Shown piece after piece: positions 1-8,300 of a stretch of DNA of 64,000 nucleotides (within the stretch, counting starts at the first letter, position 1; every line of letters begins with the position of its first letter). A program made the translations under genes and the position numbers. Source of the stretch: UBA8941 sp963780545. GTDB taxonomy: Archaea > Thermoproteota > Bathyarchaeia > TCS64. The notes under the pieces were generated by a model. The model had not been told where the DNA came from and searched no databases. It saw only the letters and a program-made list of their open reading frames with translations. The stretch lies in contig CAWACK010000026.1 of the NCBI GenBank assembly GCA_963780545.1, positions 72,350-136,349 of the forward strand, given 5' to 3'.

Positions 1-1
1 C

Positions 2-334
2 ACATTATTAAAGCTCCGAAAGGCTCCTAGCCAGTTTCAGATTCTCTTTCACCTACTTGGCACAGCTCGCACAATGACGGTCAAGGAGTTATCCGTGGAA
101 CTCGGCCTAACCCCTAAGGCCACGGAGCGCGCCGTAGCCAAGCTAATCGAGAAGAACCTCATTCAGAGAAGCCCCTTCAAAGATGGTGGATACTCCTGTG
201 ATGCCAAGCAAATACTATTGAGCCTTATCGTCACCGTCTCCGATTTGTATGAGGACTATGAGAAAGCGCACCCTAGGCCAGCGCAGTTTGCTTCTCCCGG
301 ATCGGTGGGAGTACCTCCTTCTCCACCCAGTTGA
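2..334 (+). CDS. Winged-helix (MarR/TrmB-like) DNA-binding protein, 5' end outside window
   Basis: The reading frame is open to the left edge of the window, so the N-terminus is missing; the first internal ATG (74) is probably not the start. The visible part has the pattern of a winged helix: a first helix (FQILFHLLGTARTMTVKEL), a turn and recognition helix (LGLTPKATERAVAKLIEKNLI), then a short wing (SPFKDGGYSCD). A hydrophobic helix follows, and then a Pro/Ser-rich tail that looks disordered. The last 62 bases overlap the end of the convergent gene at 273-755. This is probably a transcription regulator; the ligand and targets are unknown. Confidence 0.6.
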   Translation, partial: TLLKLRKAPSQFQILFHLLGTARTMTVKELSVELGLTPKATERAVAKLIEKNLIQRSPFKDGGYSCDAKQILLSLIVTVSDLYEDYEKAHPRPAQFASPGSVGVPPSPPS

Positions 335-755
335 CGCCTTTTGAAGTCAATTTATAGATGCTTCCTCTACCTTCGGGGCGGAAGAGATGACCCTTCTTCA
401 CCATCTCGTGAAGGCGGGCGGGGACTACGACTTTTCGACCACTCTCGTTTAGGCTCGCCTTCAGCTCCTTGCCTGTAGCCTGATAACCTTTCATAGCGTA
501 GAGAAGTAGCCCTATTGCCTCATAGTGGCTTATCTCCTCTCTACAGACAAGGACTGGCCCGTCGCGACGCATCTCGACGATGTCCTTAAGGTGATCGAGA
601 GCCTGCTTTGAGACTATGATGGAGACCTTCTCATTCAACTGAGCTAAGTAGTCCTGAGTTAGCCACTCCAGAGCCTGGAGAAGCTCTTCGGGGTTTTCCC
701 CAGAGACTTGGATGTCCCCAAACTGGGTCTTCACAGTCAAAATTATCGTAGGCAC
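273..755 (-). CDS. Hypothetical protein with C-terminal winged-helix region
   Basis: The protein has 160 residues and starts at GTG 755, one base after the stop of the upstream gene, so the two are almost certainly cotranscribed. The N-terminal ~35 residues (ILTVKTQFGDIQVSGENPEE) resemble the N-terminus of its neighbour 757-1200: a short beta region followed by an acidic helix. The C-terminal half (HYEAIGLLLYAMKG, then RLHEMVKKGHLFRPEGRGSI and YKLTSKG) looks like a winged helix in which the last strand carries the wing. I do not recognise a named family. A role as DNA-binding regulator or adaptor is inference. Confidence 0.6.
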   Translation of the reverse strand: MPTIILTVKTQFGDIQVSGENPEELLQALEWLTQDYLAQLNEKVSIIVSKQALDHLKDIVEMRRDGPVLVCREEISHYEAIGLLLYAMKGYQATGKELKASLNESGRKVVVPARLHEMVKKGHLFRPEGRGSIYKLTSKGVNWVEKEVLPPIREKQTALA

Positions 756-756
756 G

Positions 757-1200
757 TTACTCTATCACCGTCGCGTTCATAGTGTATAGGTACCCCCTCT
801 TCTTGTCCTTCCATCGGCGGACTGTCCCCTTCTTCACAAGCCATACTAAAACACCGGATAGGGTAGTCTTAGGGAAGAAGACGGCGTTAGCCTCCATAGC
901 TTCCCTGAGCTCCGCGATGGTCCGTGGTTTTTTCCCCCAAGGATCGGCGAGGAGCGAGGTCACTGCTTCGCTGCACTGGGTAGTGCGCGGGATCTGTGGG
1001 AGAGCCTCTGGCTCACCATTCTCCGACTGCTTTTTAGGACGAGGTCTATGCCCAGTAGACTCGCCCTGGAAAGAAACCGAGACCTTCTCGACGATGTTCG
1101 GGAGTTCATCGAGGGTAGAGAGGACTTCTGCCTTGTCGCCCCCTAACTCGACTTCCATCTCGCCTATCCTGACCTTAAGGTGGAAAGGTGGGCGACTCAT
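757..1200 (-). CDS. Hypothetical protein, winged-helix C-terminus, paralogous N-terminus to next gene
   Basis: The protein has 147 residues and an ATG at 1200. Residues ~5-40 (HLKVRIGEMEVELGGDKAEV) match the N-terminal pattern of the following gene. A polar linker with many Pro, Lys and Gln follows (~45-75). The C-terminal ~60 residues look like a winged helix (TIAELREAMEAN, TTLSGVLVWLVKKGTVRR, then a basic wing RWKDKKRGYLYTM). A TATA-like element on the minus strand near 1234-1243 would place the transcript start close to the ATG, so the mRNA may be leaderless. A 9-bp palindrome lies about 170 bases upstream. Function unknown. Confidence 0.6.
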   Translation of the reverse strand: MSRPPFHLKVRIGEMEVELGGDKAEVLSTLDELPNIVEKVSVSFQGESTGHRPRPKKQSENGEPEALPQIPRTTQCSEAVTSLLADPWGKKPRTIAELREAMEANAVFFPKTTLSGVLVWLVKKGTVRRWKDKKRGYLYTMNATVIE

Positions 1201-1368
1201 GAAGTCACAACTCGTATTACTCTCATATTATAGAGCTTATAACCCTTATCGACATCTGTTAAAAGGGCTTTATTATCGTAAACGAGCTTTTGAAAATTTA
1301 AAAAGTGGCGATTCTCCAAAGTTCTCAACGATATTTTGTTCATTTATAATACAGATTGTCTCAAGAAT

Positions 1369-1389
1369 ATCCGATATTGTATATCGGAT
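1369..1389. repeat. Perfect 9-bp inverted repeat, operator-like
   Basis: ATCCGATAT and ATATCGGAT are separated by TGT in an AT-rich stretch. The site lies between the end of gatE and the start of the winged-helix pair that reads away from it, about 170 bases upstream of that pair. The perfect symmetry and 3-base spacer resemble the binding site of a dimeric winged-helix regulator. The link to the neighbouring regulators is inference. Confidence 0.45.
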
Positions 1390-1439
1390 TATCATAATAT
1401 GATCTATAATTTGGAAATATTATAAAATTAAGGCGAGGC

Positions 1440-3338
1440 TCATTTGGCGAGGGTCTCTCTCAGTTTCCTTTCTATCATCGCCTGGACATTAACCGGCTTT
1501 GCCCTTCCACGGACCTCACTCATCACCATCCCCATAATGGGACCGGATGCCTTTTCACCCATCTTCGCGACGAGTTCGGCGTTAACTTTGATCTTCGCGT
1601 CCACGACGGCGGCAAGCTGTGCCTCAGAGATAATGCCAATACCAAGGGCCTCTATTGCATCCTTTGCATTCCTTCCGGCGTTCTGAGCCAACCATTTGAG
1701 AACTGGGGGGACTGACTCTTTCACAATCTCCCCTGAGTCGACGAGCTCGAATGTGGCAGTGATGACATCATCACTAAGCGCCTCGACAGGGACGCCGTCC
1801 CTCTGAAGCTTTTTTAAGTCCTCGGTTAGTGTAACTGCAATTAGAGTGGTCAATATTTTATAGTCCCGGGTCAATTTCTCGAATAGGCTAATATAATCTG
1901 AGTCGACTATCTGTTTTGCAAGTTTTTCATTGAGGCCGTAGTCGATCTGGAAGCGCTTTAATTTGGACTCCGGCATCTCCGGGAGGTTCCTCCTAAGGCT
2001 AGTTATATATTCAGGTGTAATTGTTATCGCTTTGACATCGGTTTCCGGGTACATACGAGCGGCGCCTGGGCGCGGGCGTGTGAACCTCGTTGTCCCATCA
2101 GGGTTCGCGGCCCGTGTTTCGAGGGGTATCCCGTTGAAGACGTCTTTGGCTCGCTCTACGACAGCCGTCAATGCACGTTGACTCTTTTCAGCATTGTCCG
2201 CTACGATGACAACGGCGTCGCCTTCGGCTGCGCCTACAAATTTCCTTAGTGCGTCGACCTCAGCCTTAGTGATGCTGTATCCAGGGAGTTCGTCTGTGTG
2301 GAAGATTCCCTTCACGCCACCTTTGAATTTGGCGTGGTCGCTAAGCTCTGTGCCGAACCGTCTGTTGGGACAAAGCTCCCTGCCTGTAAGCCCTGAGAAG
2401 CCATGGAGTTTCACAGCTTTGACGATGCCCCCCGCCTTGAGGGCATTCTTCAGTATCTTCGACTCAGTCGCTTTGAAGATTTCAGAGGAGTCTAGCTGAA
2501 CATCGATGATCTGATCTGGTTTAATGCCACGTCTCAGGAGCTCGCTTCTGATCTCGAGGAGACTCAGCTGGCGAAGGGCCTCGTACTCGACGATGGTGGG
2601 CATCATTGGGAGGTCTTGCACGCCTTTTATCTCGACAACTTTACCTCCCATGATGGAGATGTTTATGTCCTGACGTATTGTACCAATGCCGCGCCGGACC
2701 TTCCCTGTTGCACGCAGAATACTGCCGATCCTGAGAGCAACAGCTTGGACCTCTGCTGGGTTGTGCATATCGGGTGCGGTAGTGATCTCCATGAGTGGTA
2801 TGCCGAGGCGATCGAGGCGGTATTTCACGATGTTTCCATCCTCGCCCACATTGCGGGCTGCATCCTCTTCGAGGCTAATCTGCTGAATGCCATACTTCTT
2901 CCCATCAATCTCGACGGCACCGTTAAGGCTCACAACACACGTACGCTGGAAACCACCTGTGTTGCTGCCATCGACGACGGTCTTACGCATCACATGGACC
3001 TCATCTAGTGGGCGGCCTCCAACCATCAATGCGAAGGTCAGAGTCAGTTCGAGTGTTTCTGGGTCAAGTGGTCCAGGTGGCTCCTCATCCATCTCGACGA
3101 GGCAGTTTGTGGTGTGATCGCCCTCATATTCGATCGTCTTCCCTTTCAGGAATTCGAAGAGGGCAGCGAGGTCGACCTCACCGAGCTCGCTCTGGCTCGG
3201 GCGGAGACGACGAAGGAATTTGAACTCGGGTTCAACCTCGCTGAGGACCGGGGGGCATCGACAAAAAAGCTTATGCTGAGTGGCGAGCTCCTGATGGACC
3301 TCGATCCCAACCATTAGATTGATCTTTGTATAGTCCAT
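1440..3338 (-). CDS. gatE: Glutamyl-tRNA(Gln) amidotransferase subunit E
   Basis: GatE binds Glu-tRNA(Gln) and phosphorylates the misacylated glutamate; with GatD it forms the archaeal enzyme that makes Gln-tRNA(Gln). The product opens with DYTKINLMVGIEVHQEL and contains LEEDAARN, YRLDRLGIPLMEI and the GatB/E signature region, followed by an AspRS-like insert and a helical YqeY-like tail. About 632 residues is the normal size. I chose ATG 3338 because AGGTGA (3352-3347) is a well-placed Shine-Dalgarno sequence; an in-frame GTG at 3350 falls inside it. gatD ends 8 bases upstream, so the two are cotranscribed. The pair implies that the host lacks, or does not rely on, GlnRS. Confidence 0.96.
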   Translation of the reverse strand: MDYTKINLMVGIEVHQELATQHKLFCRCPPVLSEVEPEFKFLRRLRPSQSELGEVDLAALFEFLKGKTIEYEGDHTTNCLVEMDEEPPGPLDPETLELTLTFALMVGGRPLDEVHVMRKTVVDGSNTGGFQRTCVVSLNGAVEIDGKKYGIQQISLEEDAARNVGEDGNIVKYRLDRLGIPLMEITTAPDMHNPAEVQAVALRIGSILRATGKVRRGIGTIRQDINISIMGGKVVEIKGVQDLPMMPTIVEYEALRQLSLLEIRSELLRRGIKPDQIIDVQLDSSEIFKATESKILKNALKAGGIVKAVKLHGFSGLTGRELCPNRRFGTELSDHAKFKGGVKGIFHTDELPGYSITKAEVDALRKFVGAAEGDAVVIVADNAEKSQRALTAVVERAKDVFNGIPLETRAANPDGTTRFTRPRPGAARMYPETDVKAITITPEYITSLRRNLPEMPESKLKRFQIDYGLNEKLAKQIVDSDYISLFEKLTRDYKILTTLIAVTLTEDLKKLQRDGVPVEALSDDVITATFELVDSGEIVKESVPPVLKWLAQNAGRNAKDAIEALGIGIISEAQLAAVVDAKIKVNAELVAKMGEKASGPIMGMVMSEVRGRAKPVNVQAMIERKLRETLAK

Positions 3339-3346
3339 CAGACATC

Positions 3347-4669
3347 TCACCTAAAGTAAAGCGTCCTTGAATTATACTCTCCCGCGACATTAGTTTTCAA
3401 CAGCTTTCTCGCTTCCTCGGGGCTATCAGAGTTGCCAAGACTCCACATCATCTTTACGTATGCCGTCTCAGAAAGCATATCTTCGAGAGGTTCGACACCG
3501 CGGCGGGTCAGCTCCCGACCCATACTATAGACGTTCATGTTGACGCGCCCCCATACGCATTGGCTAGTCATTCCCATGAGGACACCAGCCTTCCCGGCGT
3601 GATCTATGGCGTCGTAACAACGCTCTGAGATATGACCGAGGCCGGTTCCCTCGAAAACTATTCCCTTGAAGCCCGCATCAACTAAGGTGTCAACTATCAG
3701 CGGATCGAAACCGGGGTGAAACTTGAGTAGAGCGACTTTCTTCTCGAATTGGTTTCTGATGATAGGATCTGAGTCCTGTCTCTTCCGGTAACTTTCCGCT
3801 ATGATCTCGATCTTTTCGTTTTTATAACGTGCAATTGGGCTCGCGTTAATGGTCTGGAAAGCATATCGAGCACTTGAGTGACACTTCCGTACCTTTGCGC
3901 CCGGGTGGAATATTATCGAGTCGTCACCAGTTCCCTCATGCATCCCCAGTACGACTTCTGCGAAGGGAGCGTAGGCGGCTGCTTTCACCACTGCGACGAG
4001 ATTCGTCGCAGAGTCGCTGCTGGGACGGTCACTGCTACGTTGGCTCCCGACGAAGATGACTGGAACAGGGAGGTTCTGGATCGCGAAGCTAAGCGCTGCG
4101 GTGCTGTATCCCATCGTGTCGGTGCCATGGGTGACGATGATTCCTGATGCACCCTGTTTAATCTTCTCTACGACCCTTTTCGCCATCCCCTGCCAGTGGT
4201 CACTGTTGATGTTCTCGCTGAAGACACTGTAGAGGATATCTGCTTCGATTTGGGCAATATCTGCGAGTTCTGGGACGATGCTTACGAGGTCCCTACTACT
4301 CATAGCTGCGTAGACGCCTCCAGTTACGTAGTCGACGCGGCTCGCTATGGTTCCACCTGTGCTTATAATACTGACTTTGGGTAGCCCATCCCTCGTGGGG
4401 GGGATCGGTGGGGGTCGGAACTCGGGTTTGATCGCCTCACCAATTTTTACAACTTTTAGGTCTCCGGTATAAGCGATGCCTATGTTGTAGCCGGTTTTCT
4501 GCTTAATGACAACGTGCCATTCGTCGGCATTCTCGACGCGTGGGAGGAGCGTGCCCTCGTAGGTCTCACTCTCTGTCTGGACCCTGACGACGTCGCCTAC
4601 ACCGACCTTGGCGTGGCAGAGAAGCTCCCTGAGCTTCCCTCTGTAGCCAGGGAGAGTTTCGGCAGCCAT
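3347..4669 (-). CDS. gatD: Glutamyl-tRNA(Gln) amidotransferase subunit D (asparaginase-like)
   Basis: GatD is the glutaminase half of the archaeal GatDE complex and delivers ammonia to GatE. At 440 residues the length is typical. An N-terminal beta-barrel region (about 20-75, GVGDVVRVQTESETYEG) precedes an asparaginase fold. Both amidohydrolase Thr motifs are visible: STGGTIAS (103-110) and THGTDTMGYS (180-189). The C-terminus carries the SQCVWGRVNMNVY region found in GatD. The gene starts at ATG 4669, lies directly upstream of gatE and about 50 bases downstream of elp3, all on the minus strand, which suggests one translation-related transcription unit. Confidence 0.96.
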   Translation of the reverse strand: MAAETLPGYRGKLRELLCHAKVGVGDVVRVQTESETYEGTLLPRVENADEWHVVIKQKTGYNIGIAYTGDLKVVKIGEAIKPEFRPPPIPPTRDGLPKVSIISTGGTIASRVDYVTGGVYAAMSSRDLVSIVPELADIAQIEADILYSVFSENINSDHWQGMAKRVVEKIKQGASGIIVTHGTDTMGYSTAALSFAIQNLPVPVIFVGSQRSSDRPSSDSATNLVAVVKAAAYAPFAEVVLGMHEGTGDDSIIFHPGAKVRKCHSSARYAFQTINASPIARYKNEKIEIIAESYRKRQDSDPIIRNQFEKKVALLKFHPGFDPLIVDTLVDAGFKGIVFEGTGLGHISERCYDAIDHAGKAGVLMGMTSQCVWGRVNMNVYSMGRELTRRGVEPLEDMLSETAYVKMMWSLGNSDSPEEARKLLKTNVAGEYNSRTLYFR

Positions 4670-4717
4670 ATAGAATCAGGGATTTCTTCCGCTAACCCGA
4701 GTATTAAGAGATATGGG

Positions 4718-6292
4718 TCAGATGAATTTGGAGACGTAGACTCCGTCTTCTTTATAGCCGAAGCGGCTGTAGTAAAGCTTCGTTCCGAGGGCACTCATGA
4801 TGACCATTTTATGCATATCGTAATACTCTTGTGCAGTTTTCTCCGCTTCCGCTATAAGCGCCTCACCCCAGCCGCGGTGCTGCCAGGCATCGCCACGTCT
4901 CTCCCCAACAGGGACCATACGCCCATAAACATGAAGCTCTCGAACTATACCTGTGCGAGTGTCGATCTCGGGTCTGAATGGTTTGTGTGGGATTCTGAGA
5001 CGGATGAAGCCAATTAGAGTATCTGCCTCCCTATCTTCGGCTTGGATGAAATCCTCAATGCCCTCGGATGCCTCGTAGACGGTGTGAGTTAGCTCGATCC
5101 TTTCAGGGACAACTTTATCCAAGGAGTGGCCAGCTTCTCTGCACCTAATACACCTGCAACGCCCCCCTCGAGCCTCAAGCCTCTCTTCTGCGAGCTGACG
5201 AAGGTTGCTCTTGTCGACACCAGCGTTTATCTTGGGGAGAGGTATATCCCGCTGGACCCGCATAATACGAATCCAAGGCGGCGTGATCTCCATTACCTTA
5301 GAGACAAGCTCAGTCGCGTCCTCGGTCGTCAGGGGGACATACTCGCCCTTACGCCACCAATCGTATAGACGAGTCCCCTTCACCACAAGCGTAGGGTAGA
5401 TCTTCAGCATATCCGGTTTGAAGCGGGGGTCATTAAAGATGACCTTGAAGCCCTCAAGATCCATCTCGAGGCTAGAGCCGGGAAGGCCCGGCATCATGTG
5501 ATAACAGATCTTTAATGCCGAATCCTTGAGGCGGGAAGTAGCATCAACTACATCCTGCACTATATGACCTCGATCCACTTTTCTGTAGATGTCGTCATAG
5601 ATGTTCTGGACACCGAGCTCGACACGGGTCACACCAAGATCGAGCATCCCATCAACGTCTAATTCCTTAACGCAGTCTGGGCGAGTCTCAACTGTGATGC
5701 CGACGTTCCTTATACCCGTGATCTCGGCGTTGTGCTTCGCCTCAACTAAATCTTTTGAGGGTATGTCGGTCAGGGCGTCGAGGCAGCCCTCAACGAAGCT
5801 TTCCTGGTAGGTTCGAGGCGACGCTGGAAAAGTTCCCCCCATAATGATGAGGTCAACCTTGTCAACAACGTGTCCGATGGTCTCGAGCTGCTTAATCCGG
5901 GCCTTCACTTGCCGATAAGGATCGTACTCGTTCTGAGCGCCCCTCATTGCCGCGGGCTCGAAGCCAGTATAGCTCTGAGGGCTCTCCTCGTCAGGGCCTC
6001 CTGGACAATAAGCGCACCTCCCGTGAGGGCATGGGTAGGGTTTCGTCATCACTGCGACGACGCTGACGCCACTGAGGGCGCGCGACTCCTTTCTCCTAAG
6101 CACGGGGAGAAGGAGTTCCGCTTTCTCCTCGGGGAGAATAGCTAGGATCTCTGAGTTGCGAGGTATAGAGGGTAGCCCATGTTTACGGGCAACCTCTATC
6201 TTCACCCTGTCAAGGTCGGCTTTAGTCGGCCTATCCATTAAAAGCAGTCTCTCAGCGATCTCCTTTAAGGCGCTATCCAAAATCGAGTCCAC
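4718..6292 (-). CDS. elp3: Elp3-type tRNA uridine-34 carboxymethyl/acetyl transferase
   Basis: Archaeal Elp3 works alone to make the cm5U-type modification at wobble U34, using a radical-SAM domain and an acetyl-CoA-binding domain. The radical-SAM cysteines are C88, C93 and C96 in CPHGRCAYCPGGP, with the wide spacing characteristic of Elp3. The C-terminal ~120 residues form the GNAT (HAT) domain (GWGEALIAEAEKTAQEY, then LYYSRFGYKEDG). A Cys-rich region (CRCIRCREAG) lies between them, as in other Elp3 proteins. The 524-residue length is normal. The start is GTG 6292, 20 bases after the stop of rps30e, so the two may share a transcript. Confidence 0.95.
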   Translation of the reverse strand: MDSILDSALKEIAERLLLMDRPTKADLDRVKIEVARKHGLPSIPRNSEILAILPEEKAELLLPVLRRKESRALSGVSVVAVMTKPYPCPHGRCAYCPGGPDEESPQSYTGFEPAAMRGAQNEYDPYRQVKARIKQLETIGHVVDKVDLIIMGGTFPASPRTYQESFVEGCLDALTDIPSKDLVEAKHNAEITGIRNVGITVETRPDCVKELDVDGMLDLGVTRVELGVQNIYDDIYRKVDRGHIVQDVVDATSRLKDSALKICYHMMPGLPGSSLEMDLEGFKVIFNDPRFKPDMLKIYPTLVVKGTRLYDWWRKGEYVPLTTEDATELVSKVMEITPPWIRIMRVQRDIPLPKINAGVDKSNLRQLAEERLEARGGRCRCIRCREAGHSLDKVVPERIELTHTVYEASEGIEDFIQAEDREADTLIGFIRLRIPHKPFRPEIDTRTGIVRELHVYGRMVPVGERRGDAWQHRGWGEALIAEAEKTAQEYYDMHKMVIMSALGTKLYYSRFGYKEDGVYVSKFI

Positions 6293-6312
6293 TTTAAAGT
6301 GGGGGAGATGCT

Positions 6313-6486
6313 CTAAAATCGTTCCCTACGGCCGCCACGTTCGTCGCGAGGAGCGTGGACGACTCTCTTAACAAAGTTGCTCCTTGTCCTCCTCTTCGGA
6401 GCCAGATGAGTGTGTGGCTGAGCCTCAATCTTTGGCGTCTGGGCCCTAACCTTACCTGCCTTTGTTAATGAACCGTGCGTCGGCAT
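6313..6486 (-). CDS. rps30e: Ribosomal protein S30e
   Basis: This 57-residue gene is easy to miss because it is so short. It starts at ATG 6486, stops with TAG at 6313-6315, and begins MPTHGSLTKAGKVRAQTPKI, the conserved N-terminus of S30e of the small ribosomal subunit. The rest is basic with an N-F-V-K-R-V segment equivalent to the usual N-Y-x-K-R; the C-terminal tail (DERGGRRERF) is shorter and more divergent than usual. S30e occurs in eukaryotes and in TACK/Asgard-type archaea and is generally absent from Euryarchaeota, so it helps to place the host. A TATA-like box on the minus strand (6521-6526) gives a very short leader. elp3 follows 20 bases downstream. Confidence 0.93.
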   Translation of the reverse strand: MPTHGSLTKAGKVRAQTPKIEAQPHTHLAPKRRTRSNFVKRVVHAPRDERGGRRERF

Positions 6487-6520
6487 GTGATTACCGTCGT
6501 GTTCTGCGCAGCTTTGTATC

Positions 6521-6526
6521 TATAAA
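6521..6526 (-). promoter_or_regulatory. TATA-like box of rps30e-elp3
   Basis: TTTATA on the minus strand, with AAAAG before it, lies 35 bases upstream of the rps30e ATG. A start site about 26 bases downstream would leave a leader of roughly ten bases. The stretch lies between pyrK and rps30e and is the only AT-rich segment there. Confidence 0.5.
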
Positions 6527-6543
6527 CTTTTCTAAGGGTGAGA

Positions 6544-7347
6544 TCAGTGGTCTACGCGAATAATTCGACCAGAGGCGTCCATACGTCTCTTACCGAAGTC
6601 AGCTGCGACTTCCCTTAGAACCTCCGAGCCGAAAACGGGCCCATCCCTGCATACTCTGTATGGGCCTATTGCGCAGCTCCCGCAGAGCCCGATGGCACAC
6701 TTGCATAGCCTCTCTAAGCTGACCTCTACGGGGAGCCCGACCTTCTCTGCGTCTGCCCAAACTTTAGCGGCCATTAGTTCAGGACCGCATATATAGACTT
6801 GGTCGAATTCACTCTCGGCCATGAGGTCCCCCGCAAAGTCGGAGGCGAAGCCTTCATAACCCTCGGAGCCGTCGTCGGTGGAGATGATTGGACCTGTTTT
6901 TAGCAAGTTAGTGAGCTTCTCCTTAAAGAGGAGCTGATGACTGCTCCGGGCACCGATGAGGAAAGTGGGTTTTACACCCCGTATCACAAATTCTTCTGCG
7001 AGAGGGGTAAGGGATGCTATACCAGTACCGCCACCGACGAGGAAGGGGCGCTTTCCCTTAATAGAATAACCATTGCCGAAGGGTCCCCGAAGTCCCATCT
7101 TGTCACCCTTCTTTAGGCTCGATATAGCATGTGTCGCTTCCCCAACGTCTCTGACAGTGATGCCTGAGGGATCGCCAATGGTTGAGAGGCTCATCGGAAC
7201 CTCGTCGACGCCTGGGATCCACACCATATGGTATTGCCCTGGACGCGCCTCAGCTACTGACGGGAAGTAGATGGTTGTTATGTCTGGAGTTTCCTTGACG
7301 ATGCGCTCGACCCTCACGACCTTTAAGGTTTCACTTCCTGTGTGCAA
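6544..7347 (-). CDS. pyrK: Dihydroorotate dehydrogenase electron-transfer subunit PyrK
   Basis: PyrK carries FAD and a [2Fe-2S] cluster and passes electrons from the catalytic PyrD subunit of class 1B dihydroorotate dehydrogenase to NAD. The order is a flavin-binding barrel (VPMSLSTIGDPSGITVRDVG), a nucleotide-binding fold (PFLVGGGTGIASLTPLAEE, YICGPELMAA) and a C-terminal cluster motif with Cys in CAIGLCGSC plus a fourth Cys in YRVCRDGPVF. The 267 residues are normal for the family. It overlaps the end of pyrD by 17 bases. The start is probably TTG 7347; GTG 7317 is an alternative, since the upstream residues are not conserved. Confidence 0.93.
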   Translation of the reverse strand: MHTGSETLKVVRVERIVKETPDITTIYFPSVAEARPGQYHMVWIPGVDEVPMSLSTIGDPSGITVRDVGEATHAISSLKKGDKMGLRGPFGNGYSIKGKRPFLVGGGTGIASLTPLAEEFVIRGVKPTFLIGARSSHQLLFKEKLTNLLKTGPIISTDDGSEGYEGFASDFAGDLMAESEFDQVYICGPELMAAKVWADAEKVGLPVEVSLERLCKCAIGLCGSCAIGPYRVCRDGPVFGSEVLREVAADFGKRRMDASGRIIRVDH

Positions 7348-8257
7348 GACCTACAACCTCATTCACCGAGCTGAACAGATTATCTTTGAGATACTTAGCG
7401 ACGCCCTCATTGACCTTCCCGTAGACCTCTAAGCCTTGGTTCATAACAGCAGTTCCTATCTCGACCGCAGAAGCACCAGCAAGCATGTACTCGATAGCAT
7501 CACGCCAATTTGAGACTCCGCCGCAGCCAATTATCGGGACCTTAATGACCTCAGCTATTTCCCAGACGCAGCGGAGAGCCACCGGTTTGAGGGCAGGTCC
7601 CGAGAGACCTCCTGTTACATTGGTGAGAATAGGGCACATGAAATCGACGTCGATGGCCATCGCCTTAAGCGTGTTCCCAGCGGTTATTGCATCCGCACCA
7701 CCACTCTCCGCAGCCATCGCTACATCCGCGATATCCGAGACACCGGGAGATAGCTTGACTAAGACAGGCAACTTTGTGACATCCTTAATCGCTGTTGTGA
7801 CCCTCTTGACGCTTAAAGGGTCGGCTGCGCACATCCCCGGCTCCCCGCTCACGTTGGGGCAGCTCAGGTTGAGTTCGAGGGCGTCTGCACCAGCCCCACA
7901 TAGTACCTCAGCGCTTGACTGGAACTCCTCAATCGTCGACGCGAAGAAGCTGGCAACCACCGGTACTCCCTCTTGCTTAAGCTCCCGTATCTCACCCAGG
8001 TAGCCATTGACACTTGGGTTAGGGAGCCCCATGGCATTGAGGAAGCCACAATCGACCTCGACGACCGTCGGATTGACGTAACCCGGCTTCGCTTGTGGAC
8101 CGAGACTCTTCGTCACCACAGCTCCCGCCCCAGAGTCGTAGACGCGCTTAAGAAGGGGCGCCGACATACCGAGAACGCCCGAGGCGTTTAGGGTGGGAGA
8201 ACGAAGCTTCAGCCCGGCTATGTCCACGGCTAAGCTTATACTAGACAAACCGCCCAC
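7331..8257 (-). CDS. pyrD: Dihydroorotate dehydrogenase, catalytic subunit (class 1B)
   Basis: The enzyme oxidises dihydroorotate to orotate in pyrimidine synthesis. FMN-barrel motifs are clear: SPTLNASGVLG near residue 20, ALELNLSCPNVSG with C133 as the class 1B catalytic base, VLVKLSPGVSDI, and IIGCGGVSNWRDAIEYMLAGASAVEIGTA split over the phosphate-binding loops. 308 residues is the normal length. It starts at GTG 8257 and is followed by the overlapping pyrK gene, the usual two-subunit arrangement. nop5 starts divergently only 43 bases away. Confidence 0.95.
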   Translation of the reverse strand: MGGLSSISLAVDIAGLKLRSPTLNASGVLGMSAPLLKRVYDSGAGAVVTKSLGPQAKPGYVNPTVVEVDCGFLNAMGLPNPSVNGYLGEIRELKQEGVPVVASFFASTIEEFQSSAEVLCGAGADALELNLSCPNVSGEPGMCAADPLSVKRVTTAIKDVTKLPVLVKLSPGVSDIADVAMAAESGGADAITAGNTLKAMAIDVDFMCPILTNVTGGLSGPALKPVALRCVWEIAEVIKVPIIGCGGVSNWRDAIEYMLAGASAVEIGTAVMNQGLEVYGKVNEGVAKYLKDNLFSSVNEVVGLAHRK

Positions 8258-8300
8258 AGATACTCAATCTCCCCTTACATAAATCTATGGAGGCAAGATA

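Noticed and set aside
782..1402. Plus-strand frame of 206 codons opposite the winged-helix gene
   Set aside because: Ser/Arg-rich, runs into AT-rich non-coding DNA, and is opposite a gene with a better start, operon spacing and fold pattern.
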